DNA of 64,000 nucleotides from Cellulomonas aerilata. GTDB taxonomy: Bacteria; Actinomycetota; Actinomycetes; Actinomycetales; Cellulomonadaceae. Shown here one piece after another: positions 37,452 to 45,369 of the stretch (its first letter is position 1; every line of letters begins with the position of its first letter). The notes under the pieces were generated by a model. The model searched no databases. It had not been told where the DNA came from and saw only the letters and a program-made list of their open reading frames with translations. The translations under genes were made by a program, and so were the position numbers. The DNA lies in assembly GCF_007991755.1 (NCBI RefSeq), contig NZ_BJYY01000002.1, forward strand, positions 1 through 64,000, written 5' to 3'.

Positions 37452-39035
37452 GTGACCTCCACCCCTGCCCAGCCGCCGCACCGGCCCGTCCTGGTCGTGG
37501 ACTTCGGCGCCCAGTACGCCCAGCTGATCGCCCGGCGGGTGCGCGAGGCGAACGTGTACTCCGAGATCGTGCCGCACACCGCCACGGTCGAGTCGATGCT
37601 GGCGAGGGAGCCGGCGGCGATCATCCTGTCCGGCGGGCCGGCCAGCGTGTACGCCGAGGACGCCCCCGGCGTCGACCCCGCACTGTTCGAGGCGGGTGTC
37701 CCGGTGCTCGGCATCTGCTACGGCTTCCAGGCGATGGCGCAGGCGCTCGGCGGGACGGTCGCGCGGACCGGCCGCAGCGAGTTCGGCGGCACGTCCGTCG
37801 CCGTCGAGCACTCCGGCGACCTGCTGCAGGGCTCACCCGCGCAGCAGGCCGTGTGGATGAGCCACGGCGACGCCGTGCACGAGGCACCCGAGGGCTTCGA
37901 GGTCCTCGCGACGTCGCCCGGGTCCCCGGTGGCCGCGTTCGAGGACCGCGAGCGTCGCCTGTACGGGGTGCAGTGGCACCCGGAGGTCAGGCACTCCCCG
38001 ATGGGGCAGCGGGCGCTGGAGAACTTCCTGTACGAGGGCGCGCGCCTGGCGCCCGACTGGAACCCCGGCAACGTGGTCGCGGAGCAGGTCGCCGCGATCC
38101 GGGCGCAGGTCGGCGACGCCCGCGTGATCTGCGGGCTGTCCGGCGGGGTGGACTCCTCGGTCGCCGCGGCGCTTGTGCAGCAGGCCGTCGGGGACCAGCT
38201 GACCTGCGTGTTCGTCGACCACGGGCTGCTGCGCGCGGGCGAGGCTGAGCAGGTCGAGGAGGACTTCGTCGCCGCGACCGGCGTGCAGCTGAAGGTCGTG
38301 GACGCGCGCGAGCGGTTCCTCGGCGCGCTGGCGGGCGTCACCGACCCCGAGACCAAGCGCAAGATCATCGGCCGCGAGTTCATCCGGGTCTTCGAGGACG
38401 CCGCCCGCGAGGTCGTCGCCGACGCCGGCGCGCACGGTGAGGAGGTCAGGTTCCTGGTCCAGGGCACCCTGTACCCCGACGTGGTGGAGTCCGGCGGCGG
38501 CGAGGGCGCGGCCAGCATCAAGAGCCACCACAACGTCGGCGGCCTCCCCGACGACCTGCAGTTCAGCCTCGTCGAGCCGCTGCGGACCCTGTTCAAGGAC
38601 GAGGTCCGCGCGGTCGGCCTCGAGCTCGGCGTGCCGGAGGCCATCGTCTGGCGCCAGCCGTTCCCGGGCCCCGGCCTGGGCATCCGCATCATCGGGGAGG
38701 TGACCGCCGAGCGCCTGGAGGTGCTCCGCGCCGCCGACGCCATCGCCCGCGAGGAGCTCACCCGCGCCGGTCTGGACCGGGAGATCTGGCAGTGCCCGGT
38801 GGTGCTGCTCGGCGACGTCCGGTCGGTCGGCGTCCAGGGGGACGGGCGCACCTACGGCCACCCGGTCGTGCTGCGCCCGGTGTCCTCCGAGGACGCCATG
38901 ACGGCGGACTGGACGCGCCTGCCGTACGAGGTGCTGGCGACCATCTCGACGCGCATCACCAACGAGGTCCGCGAGGTCAACCGCGTCGTGCTCGACGTGA
39001 CGAGCAAGCCGCCGGGCACCATCGAGTGGGAGTGA
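37452..39035 (+). CDS. guaA: GMP synthase (glutamine-hydrolysing)
   Basis: GuaA aminates XMP to GMP using glutamine and ATP, completing the pathway begun by GuaB. The 527-residue protein has an N-terminal glutamine amidotransferase domain with [12 protein letters not shown] (Cys89) and [12 protein letters not shown], an ATP-pyrophosphatase domain with the PP-loop [14 protein letters not shown] (about residues 228-241), and the C-terminal dimerisation domain ending [10 protein letters not shown]. The length is normal. The GTG at 37452 follows a -10-like TACCCT. It ends at a clear hairpin. Confidence 0.97.
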   Translation: MTSTPAQPPHRPVLVVDFGAQYAQLIARRVREANVYSEIVPHTATVESMLAREPAAIILSGGPASVYAEDAPGVDPALFEAGVPVLGICYGFQAMAQALGGTVARTGRSEFGGTSVAVEHSGDLLQGSPAQQAVWMSHGDAVHEAPEGFEVLATSPGSPVAAFEDRERRLYGVQWHPEVRHSPMGQRALENFLYEGARLAPDWNPGNVVAEQVAAIRAQVGDARVICGLSGGVDSSVAAALVQQAVGDQLTCVFVDHGLLRAGEAEQVEEDFVAATGVQLKVVDARERFLGALAGVTDPETKRKIIGREFIRVFEDAAREVVADAGAHGEEVRFLVQGTLYPDVVESGGGEGAASIKSHHNVGGLPDDLQFSLVEPLRTLFKDEVRAVGLELGVPEAIVWRQPFPGPGLGIRIIGEVTAERLEVLRAADAIAREELTRAGLDREIWQCPVVLLGDVRSVGVQGDGRTYGHPVVLRPVSSEDAMTADWTRLPYEVLATISTRITNEVREVNRVVLDVTSKPPGTIEWE

Positions 39036-39079
39036 CCGCGGCCACCGCGTCCCTCACGCCACGCCTCCCGCGCGGACGA

Positions 39080-39115
39080 CACCGGCCGGCCACCTGGTGA
39101 GGTGACCGGCCGGTG
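39080..39115. terminator. 15-bp hairpin terminator between guaA and the cellulase gene
   Basis: Arms at 39080-39094 and 39101-39115 with a single mismatch enclose a TGGTGA loop, between convergent genes. It can serve both strands. Confidence 0.8.
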
Positions 39116-39158
39116 GTCCGTCGTGACCCGGCCCTCCGGGCTGCGGGTCAGGCGTGCG

Positions 39159-40733
39159 TCACCGCACGGTGCAGGGCTTGCCGTCCAGGAGGAACAGCAG
39201 CGACTCGCTCTGCGGGGCCCCGGTGCCGAGGAACCCGAACGAGGCCGTCCTGCCCGGACGCAGGTCCGACCTGTAGGACGGGCTGCTCGCGGTCACCACG
39301 TCCCCGGTGCGGGACAGGTCCGCGCTCCAGCTGCTGGTCACCGCCTGGTCGCCCGACAGCGCGAACCGCAGGGACCAGTCCGGCAGCGTCGTGGTGCCGG
39401 TGTTGCGGACCTTGACCCGGGTCAGGTAGCCGCCCTGCCAGGTCTTGACGGTCTGCGTGACCTCGCAGGTGGGACGGCTGATCGGGGGCTGGGCGAGAGC
39501 GATCAGCTCGGCCGCCTGCTCGGCGAACCACTGGCCGGCGGGCGGGTCCTGCATGCCGCGCTCGGGGTCGAGCGGCCCGCCGGTGCCGCGGTAGCACTGG
39601 CCGTCGGACTCGCCGGGCACCTTGATCCACAGGTACGCGTCGATCACCGGGTTGGTGCTGGCGGTGGTGGGGGTCCGGCCCAGGCCGCGCTGGGGCGGGT
39701 TGCACCAGACCTCGGGGTCGCTGTACTTGCCGGCCGGCGCGGTCCACGGGCCCTGGCCGTTGCGGCTGGTGTCCAGGACGGCGTGCTTCTGGTTCGCGCG
39801 GTCGCGGACCAGGCCCGTGTCGGCGAAGGCCTTGTCGTACGCCGCGTCGGTCAGCGGCCAGGTGCTGATGTCACCGGGCGTGGCCGGGAAGTACTGGCTG
39901 GCGCAGAAGCTCGGGTCCCACCACGCCGCGGACGCCGCGGTCGACGTGGACAGCGCGAGGCAGTCCGAGACCCAGCCGGCGTAGTACTCGAGCTTGGCGG
40001 TCTCCTCGTAGTTGGACACGTTGAGGAAGAAGCCGTCGGCACGCTCCACGCCGGCCTTGATCAGCCGGTCGGTGATGTCGCCGACGCCGAGCCAGCCGGT
40101 GTGGGTGCCGTCCAGGTACACGGACGTCGAGGGCAGGGTGGTCAGGGCGTCGACCGCGTGGTTGAGCTGGGTGAACCGGTCGGCGGCCGCCGTGGCGGAG
40201 TCGAGCTCGGCGGGCTGGCACCACTCCGGTGCGGAGCCCCCGGCGGGGGTGTACCAGGGGATGATCCCCAGGCCGTCCGGCTCCAGGACGACGATCGCCT
40301 CGCGGTCGCCGATGCCGGCCGCGACGCCGTCGACCCAGGCGTTGTACTCGGCGGTGTTCGCCGCACCGCCGGACGAGTACTGCGCGCAGTCCCGGAACGG
40401 CAGGTTGTAGACGACGATCGTGGGGATCGCGCCCTCGGCGGCCGCCGCCGTGGCGACGCGGTCGGCCTCGGCCTGGGCCTCGGCCGGCGTGCCCGAGGTG
40501 ATCCAGGTGGCCGCCGGGAAGCTCGCGAGCAGCAGGGCGTCGTCGCGCGCCGCCCCCTCGAGCCCGGCGGCGTGCTCCAGCGTGGAGCTCTGCCAGTCGA
40601 CGAACAGGCGCGACGTGGGGTCGACGACGTCGTTGGCGGCGGACGCCGGGAGGGCGGCGAGCACCGACCCGGCGAGGCCGAGACAGGCTGCGGCGGTGAT
40701 CGACCGCGACAGCCGGCGGGACGTGGAATGCAT
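39159..40733 (-). CDS. Secreted GH6 cellulase with C-terminal CBM2
   Basis: This glycoside hydrolase family 6 beta-1,4-glucanase cleaves cellulose outside the cell. The 524-residue precursor has a signal peptide (RRLSRS, hydrophobic core, cleavage likely after ALPASA at residue 32). The GH6 barrel follows with VVYNLPFRDCAQ, IVVLEPDGLG, VYLDGTHTGWLGVGD, TSRNGQGP and DAYLWIKVPGESDGQC. A cellulose-binding CBM2 covers the last 105 residues (CEVTQTVKTWQGGY, SSWSADLSRTGDVV, SFGFLGTG). The linker is only a few residues (AQPPISRPT), unlike the long Pro/Thr linkers of related enzymes. Endo- versus exo-action is not decided. A CebR-like box covers its ribosome-binding site. Confidence 0.94.
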   Translation of the reverse strand: MHSTSRRLSRSITAAACLGLAGSVLAALPASAANDVVDPTSRLFVDWQSSTLEHAAGLEGAARDDALLLASFPAATWITSGTPAEAQAEADRVATAAAAEGAIPTIVVYNLPFRDCAQYSSGGAANTAEYNAWVDGVAAGIGDREAIVVLEPDGLGIIPWYTPAGGSAPEWCQPAELDSATAAADRFTQLNHAVDALTTLPSTSVYLDGTHTGWLGVGDITDRLIKAGVERADGFFLNVSNYEETAKLEYYAGWVSDCLALSTSTAASAAWWDPSFCASQYFPATPGDISTWPLTDAAYDKAFADTGLVRDRANQKHAVLDTSRNGQGPWTAPAGKYSDPEVWCNPPQRGLGRTPTTASTNPVIDAYLWIKVPGESDGQCYRGTGGPLDPERGMQDPPAGQWFAEQAAELIALAQPPISRPTCEVTQTVKTWQGGYLTRVKVRNTGTTTLPDWSLRFALSGDQAVTSSWSADLSRTGDVVTASSPSYRSDLRPGRTASFGFLGTGAPQSESLLFLLDGKPCTVR

Positions 40734-40746
40734 GGAAGCGCTCCCA
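40733..40746. promoter_or_regulatory. CebR-type LacI operator overlapping the cellulase ribosome-binding site
   Basis: On the minus strand the 14 bases read TGGGAGCGCTTCCA, one base from the CebR operator TGGGAGCGCTCCCA known in Streptomyces and Thermobifida. The site includes the Shine-Dalgarno GGGAG and the first base of the ATG. A repressor bound here would block elongation or translation initiation rather than the promoter. Confidence 0.85.
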
Positions 40747-40890
40747 TCTCGAGGCTGCACCGCGTGCGCTCCGATGCAGCCGTGGTTGGTGACCAGCAGG
40801 CCTCGTCGCCTCGACGCCCCGCAGGACGCGCCGGTCGGGGCACACCGTCACCCGAGATCCGGCGTGTGTCAAGGCGAGACGCCGTCCGAC

Positions 40891-41940
40891 CTAGGTCCCG
40901 GACCGCCCCACCGTGCTCTCCCGCGCGACCAACGACGGGCGGAGGACGACGTCGCGGTGCTCGTGGTCGTCGCCCGCGGACAGCTCCTCCAGCAGCAGGT
41001 CGACGCCCGCCCGGCCCATGTCCTGCCCGCGCATCCGGACGCTGGTCAGCGGGATGGTCCCGCCCCAGGCGTTGGAGTTGTAGTCGCACCCCATGACGGC
41101 GACGTCGCCGGGCACGGACAGCCCGTGCCGCCCGATCGCCTGGATGATCGCCATCCCGAGCAGGTCGGTGACGGCGATGACGCCGTCGGGCCGGGTGGCG
41201 GCGGGCTGGTCGGCGATCTGCTCGCCGGCCTGGTCGCCGTCCGGAGCCTCGAGGTTCTCGGTCGCGAGCTCGACCAGCGTGGTGCCCGGGCTCTCGGCGA
41301 CGGCGCGACGCACGCCGGTGCGCCGGTCGTGGACCGGCTGCAGCTCGTCCCGGCCGCCGACGAAGGCCAGGCGCCGACGGCCCAGCTCGATGAGGTGGCG
41401 CCCGGCGAGGTAGCCCGCCTCCTCGTTGTCGATCAGCACGGAGCAGTGGTCGTCGTGCTGGGAGCGGTAGTTCAGGACGACGACGGCGGTCCCCAGCCGC
41501 CGGGCCCGGTCCAGGGCGAGGTGGGGGTCGCGCATGGGCGCCAGCAGCACGCCCGCGAGCCGGGCGGAGTTGAAGAAGTCGAGGTGACGGTCCTGCAGCG
41601 CGTCGTCGTTGTCGCTGTTGGCCAGGAGCAGGCTCATGGTCTCGTGGCCCACCCGGTGCTGCGCGCCGCGGGCGATGTCGACGAACAGGCTGTTGCCGAT
41701 GTCGATGACGATCAGGCCGATCGTCCGGTTCTCCCCAGCTGCCAGGAAGCTCGCGTTGGAGTTGCGCACGAAGCCGAGCTGGTCGATGGCGCCCAGCACC
41801 CGCAGGCGGGTCGCCTCGCGCACCCGGTCGGGGTGGTTGAGCACGTGCGAGACGGTCCCGACCGAGACCCCGGCGGTCCGGGCGACGTCCGCCATGCTGG
41901 CGCTCACGCGCCGCGGCGCGCGCCGGTGCGTGGACGACAT
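40891..41940 (-). CDS. LacI-family transcriptional regulator (sugar importer/rhamnosidase cluster)
   Basis: The 349-residue repressor has an N-terminal helix-turn-helix and hinge (about residues 17-70: MADVARTAGVSVGTVSHVLNHP, LGFVRNSNASFLAAG) and a periplasmic-binding-protein-like sugar domain (IGLIVIDIGNSLF; GVIAVTDLLGMAII; GVDLLLEEL). It is divergent from the importer operon at 42115, and the palindrome TTGAAGCGCTTCAA between them is the likely operator. The ATG at 41940 has TACAGT six bases upstream, so its own transcript may be leaderless. The cellulase gene lies 157 bases downstream on the same strand with a different operator type, so readthrough is possible but control is probably separate. 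Confidence 0.9.
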   Translation of the reverse strand: MSSTHRRAPRRVSASMADVARTAGVSVGTVSHVLNHPDRVREATRLRVLGAIDQLGFVRNSNASFLAAGENRTIGLIVIDIGNSLFVDIARGAQHRVGHETMSLLLANSDNDDALQDRHLDFFNSARLAGVLLAPMRDPHLALDRARRLGTAVVVLNYRSQHDDHCSVLIDNEEAGYLAGRHLIELGRRRLAFVGGRDELQPVHDRRTGVRRAVAESPGTTLVELATENLEAPDGDQAGEQIADQPAATRPDGVIAVTDLLGMAIIQAIGRHGLSVPGDVAVMGCDYNSNAWGGTIPLTSVRMRGQDMGRAGVDLLLEELSAGDDHEHRDVVLRPSLVARESTVGRSGT

Positions 41941-42004
41941 GGCGCGACTGTAGTCGAGCCTGCCCGGGCCACCGGCGCTCGTAGCGGATGTGTGAGCGCA
42001 AACA

Positions 42005-42020
42005 TTTGATGCGATTCAAA
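42005..42020. promoter_or_regulatory. Upstream imperfect LacI-type operator
   Basis: TTTGATGCGATTCAAA has matching 5-base ends (TTTGA/TCAAA) around a central CG. It resembles a LacI-family site and lies 67 bases upstream of the perfect palindrome, close to the -35 of the importer promoter and on the path of the divergent lacI promoter. Confidence 0.5.
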
Positions 42021-42038
42021 ATCGTGACCTCCAAGCGG

Positions 42039-42067
42039 TTGACCGCTGTCGGCGGCGTCCGTACGGT
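42039..42067 (+). promoter_or_regulatory. Promoter of the first sugar-importer operon
   Basis: TTGACC (42039-42044) and TACGGT (42062-42067) are separated by 17 bases. The expected transcription start, around 42074, falls inside the perfect operator palindrome. Confidence 0.75.
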
Positions 42068-42072
42068 GGATG

Positions 42073-42086
42073 TTGAAGCGCTTCAA
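42073..42086. promoter_or_regulatory. Perfect LacI-family operator TTGAAGCGCTTCAA
   Basis: This is a 14-base perfect palindrome with the LacI-family AAGCGCTT core, lying on the predicted transcription start of the importer operon. A bound repressor would block transcription directly. A one-mismatch copy lies at 48041-48054. Confidence 0.85.
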
Positions 42087-42114
42087 AGGCGCACACCATG
42101 TCAAGGAGGATGTG

Positions 42115-43413
42115 ATGGCCGGATACCCGCGCTCGATTCGTCGTGCGATGTCCCTGCCCGCGGTCGTGGGCGTCACTGCCCTCGCGCTCACGGCCTGCAG
42201 CGGCGGCGGTGACGACGCCGGCGGTGACTCGGGCGGTGGCTCGGAGTTCTCCGTCCTGTCGGTGAACGAGAACACGACGGTGTCGGCGGTCCTCGAAGCC
42301 CTGGCCGCCGACCAGTGCGCGACCCAGAACGAGGCGATGCCGCTTGCGGTGGAGAATCTCCCGCAGGCCCAGCTCGGTCAGCAGCTCCAGCTGCTGGCCG
42401 GTCAGGACGCGCTCCCCATGATGTTCGGCGCGGACAACCCGACGCTGACGAAGGAGCTGGCGGAGGCCGGGCAGGTGCTGGACCTCGAGGGGACCGGCGC
42501 CGCCGACAACTTCGAGCCGGCCGCGGTCGCCACGATCGAGAACCTGTACGACGGCCTGTGGGTGCTGCCGACCGAGTTCAACATCGAGGGCATCTGGTAC
42601 AACGAGCAGGTCTTCGCGGACAACGGCGTCGAGGTCCCCGCGACCTGGGACGACCTGGTCGCCGCCGCAGAGACCCTCTCCGCCGCCGGCGTGCAGCCGT
42701 TCTCCGCCTCCGGCGAGCAGGGTTGGCCGCTGACCCGTCTCATCAGCGGCTACCTCTACCGCGACCTCGGCCCGGAGGCGCTGCAGGCCGTCGTCGACGG
42801 CGACGCGAAGCTCACCGATCCGGAGTACGTCGCGGGCGCCCAGGCGGTCGCCGATCTCGGTGCGGAGGGCTGGTTCGGCCAAGGCGTGGGGAGCATCGAC
42901 TACGACACCGCGCTGAACACCTTCCTGACCGGTGACGCCGCGATGCTGTACATGGGCAGCTGGGCGCTGTCGAACTTCGCCAACCCGGAGCAGAACCAGA
43001 TCGGGGAGGACAACATCGGGTTCATGCCGTTCCCGGACGTCGAGGGCGGCTCGGGCAGCGCGGACCAGTACCCGGCCAACGTCGGGCTGCCTTTCGCGGT
43101 GTCCGCCAAGGCCACCAGCGACGACGCGCAGGCCTGGCTCGACTGCATCGCCGAGAACTACGGCACCCAGGCGCTGACCGAGGCCAACCAGATCACCGGC
43201 TTCACGGTCAACGAGGAGGTCGAGGTCGGCGAGCTGACCGCGACCGTCCAGGAGGCGATCGCGGCGACCGAGCAGAGCGTGCTGTGGCTGGAGGCCCCCT
43301 TCTCGCCGCAGTTCCAGACGGTCAGCACCACCAACGCCGCTCCGTTGGTCACCGGTGGGGTCACACCGGAGGACTTCATGAGCCAGCTCCAGGCAGCCAT
43401 CGACGCTGCGTGA
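42115..43413 (+). CDS. Carbohydrate ABC transporter substrate-binding lipoprotein (system 1)
   Basis: The 432-residue extracellular solute-binding protein (family 1) delivers an oligosaccharide or glycoside to the permeases at 43477 and 44361. Its signal peptide ends in a lipobox LTAC with Cys28 as the lipid anchor. A Gly/Asp/Ser-rich tether follows. WVLPTEFNIEGIWYNEQVFADNG and LTGDAAMLYMGSWALSNF are typical of the family. The ATG at 42115 is chosen because AAGGAGG is placed just upstream; a GTG three bases earlier is weaker. Linkage with a GH78 enzyme suggests a rhamnose-containing ligand, which is inference. Confidence 0.92.
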   Translation: MAGYPRSIRRAMSLPAVVGVTALALTACSGGGDDAGGDSGGGSEFSVLSVNENTTVSAVLEALAADQCATQNEAMPLAVENLPQAQLGQQLQLLAGQDALPMMFGADNPTLTKELAEAGQVLDLEGTGAADNFEPAAVATIENLYDGLWVLPTEFNIEGIWYNEQVFADNGVEVPATWDDLVAAAETLSAAGVQPFSASGEQGWPLTRLISGYLYRDLGPEALQAVVDGDAKLTDPEYVAGAQAVADLGAEGWFGQGVGSIDYDTALNTFLTGDAAMLYMGSWALSNFANPEQNQIGEDNIGFMPFPDVEGGSGSADQYPANVGLPFAVSAKATSDDAQAWLDCIAENYGTQALTEANQITGFTVNEEVEVGELTATVQEAIAATEQSVLWLEAPFSPQFQTVSTTNAAPLVTGGVTPEDFMSQLQAAIDAA

Positions 43414-43476
43414 CCGTTCGCGGGGGGCCCGGCGCGATGCCGGGCACCCCGCGGCCTAGGGAGGGCTGGACCTGAC

Positions 43477-44361
43477 ATGAACGACGTCCTGGGCGACAAG
43501 AAGGCCATCGCCGTGCTCATCGGGCCGGCGCTGCTGATCTACTCGCTGGTCATGCTGCTGCCGATCGTGTGGTCGCTGGGCTACACCTTCTTCGACGGCA
43601 ACGCCATCAGCGGCTTCACCTTCATCGGTACCGACAACCTGGCTCGTCTGTTCACGGACGAGAACGTGCGCCAGGCGCTGGGCTTCACGCTCAAGTACGC
43701 GGTGGTCGTCACGATCGGGCAGGTGGCTCTGGGATACGGGCTCTCGCTGCTGTACGTGTTCGTGCTGAAGAACAGGTCGGGGCTCGTGCGCACGCTCGTG
43801 TTCTTCCCGGTCGTGGTCCCGACCGTCGCGGTGGCTCTGCTCTTCCAGAAGATGTTCGAGATCGCCCCGCAGAACGGCCTGGTCAACTCGCTGATCGAGC
43901 TGACCGGCGGTCAGGCGGTCGACTGGTTCGGTGGCGCCAACACGTCGTTCCTCGTCCTGGTGCTGCTGGACCTGTGGCGATCCATGGGCTTCTACGCCGT
44001 GCTGCTGTTCACCGGCCTCCTGGACATCCCGGAGGAGGTCCTCGAAGCAGCCCGCATCGACGGAGCGACCGGGGCGACGATGGTCGCCCGCATCGTGCTG
44101 CCGCTGTCGTTGCCCGTCCTGCTGTCGTCGTTGATCTTCAGCATCAACGGCACGCTGAAGGTCTTCGACTCCATCGTCGCGCTCACCAACGGCGGCCCCG
44201 GCGACGCCACGACGCCACTGACCCTGTACATGTACAACACCGCGTTCCGGTTCGGCGACTACGGCTTCGGCAGCGCCATCGCGCTGCTGCTGACGCTGAT
44301 CTGCCTGCTGGTCACCGTGTTCATCTTCCGGTCCACCCGCCGCGACCTGTCGGAGTCCTGA
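43477..44361 (+). CDS. Sugar ABC transporter permease, MalF type (system 1)
   Basis: The 294-residue inner-membrane permease has six predicted helices, starting with the one at about residues 10-32. The EAA loop that docks the ATPase is EVLEAARIDGATGATMVARIVLP. It pairs with the next gene, whose ATG overlaps its stop in TGATG. GGAGG is present upstream of the ATG at 43477. No gene for an ATPase subunit is present in the operon. Confidence 0.93.
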   Translation: MNDVLGDKKAIAVLIGPALLIYSLVMLLPIVWSLGYTFFDGNAISGFTFIGTDNLARLFTDENVRQALGFTLKYAVVVTIGQVALGYGLSLLYVFVLKNRSGLVRTLVFFPVVVPTVAVALLFQKMFEIAPQNGLVNSLIELTGGQAVDWFGGANTSFLVLVLLDLWRSMGFYAVLLFTGLLDIPEEVLEAARIDGATGATMVARIVLPLSLPVLLSSLIFSINGTLKVFDSIVALTNGGPGDATTPLTLYMYNTAFRFGDYGFGSAIALLLTLICLLVTVFIFRSTRRDLSES

Positions 44362-45284
44362 TGTCCTCCACCCTCTCCGGCGCACAGCGCACCGCCGGCG
44401 TCACCCTCGTCCCCGGCACCCGGCCCGCCCGGCGGCGCCCCGCCCGGAAGCGCGCCGCCGGCCTCGTCGGCAAGGTCACCACCTGGCTGCTCGTCGCGGT
44501 GCTCGTCGTCGTGGTGTGCTACCCGCTGCTGTGGCTGCTGCTGGGGTCGTTCAAGACCCAGCAGGAGTTCCTCAACGAGCCGTTCTGGTCGCTGCCGTCG
44601 TCCTTGGCCCTCGGCAACTACGTCGACGCCTGGACCACCGGCAACATCGCGCTCTACCTGCGCAACAGCCTCGTCGTCGTGCTCCCGTCCCTGGCGCTGG
44701 TCATCGTGATCGGCGTCGCGGCCGGCTTCGCGCTGGAGATCCTGGTGTGGAAGGGCCGCGGCACGGTGCTGCTGCTGTTCCTGGCCGGGATCATGGTGCC
44801 CGGGCAGATGATCCTGCTGCCACTGTTCAGCGCCTACTTCGAGCTCGGCCTGACCGGCACGCTGTGGCCGCTGATCATCACCTACACGGCCACGGCGCTG
44901 CCGCTGACCGTCTTCATGATGGCCACCTACTTCCGGGCGGTGCCGCGCGAGATCTTCGAGGCGGCCTCGATCGACGGCGCCTCGGTCCTGCGCTCGTTCA
45001 CGGCGGTGGGGTTCCCGATGGTGCGCAACGCCGTCTTCACGGTCGCTCTCGTGCAGTTCTTCTTCATGTGGAATGACCTGCTCATCGCCCTGACGTTCAC
45101 CAGCTCGGACGAGCTGCGCACGGTCCAGGTGGGGCTGCTCAACTTCACAGGGCAGTTCGGGGCCACTCAGTACGGACCCCTGTTCGCCGCGATCTGCCTC
45201 AACGTCTTCCCCCTGTTCGTCATCTACCTCGTGCTGAACCAGCGCATCATGACCGGCCTCGCCGGCGGGGCCGTGAAGGGCTGA
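44361..45284 (+). CDS. Sugar ABC transporter permease, MalG type (system 1)
   Basis: The 307-residue permease has a basic, Pro/Arg-rich N-terminus (about 1-35), six membrane helices and the EAA loop EIFEAASIDGASVLRSFTAV. It ends NQRIMTGLAGGAVKG, typical of MalG proteins. It overlaps the MalF-type gene by one base and would form the channel with it. The ATPase is expected to be a shared MsiK-like protein encoded elsewhere, as known for Streptomyces sugar importers. Confidence 0.93.
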   Translation: MSSTLSGAQRTAGVTLVPGTRPARRRPARKRAAGLVGKVTTWLLVAVLVVVVCYPLLWLLLGSFKTQQEFLNEPFWSLPSSLALGNYVDAWTTGNIALYLRNSLVVVLPSLALVIVIGVAAGFALEILVWKGRGTVLLLFLAGIMVPGQMILLPLFSAYFELGLTGTLWPLIITYTATALPLTVFMMATYFRAVPREIFEAASIDGASVLRSFTAVGFPMVRNAVFTVALVQFFFMWNDLLIALTFTSSDELRTVQVGLLNFTGQFGATQYGPLFAAICLNVFPLFVIYLVLNQRIMTGLAGGAVKG

Positions 45285-45369
45285 CGCCCGGACCTCGGGC
45301 CTGCTGCCGACCTCCTCCCCACACCGCTGTCCGCGGCCGCGTCGCGGTCCGTCCTCAGAAAGGCGCTCT

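Noticed and set aside
40891-41940. Calling the nearby LacI protein CebR, the regulator of the cellulase operator
   Set aside because: Its own divergent promoter carries TTG..CAA palindromes, not the TGG..CCA type. No CebR-specific evidence is seen, although cross-binding is not excluded.
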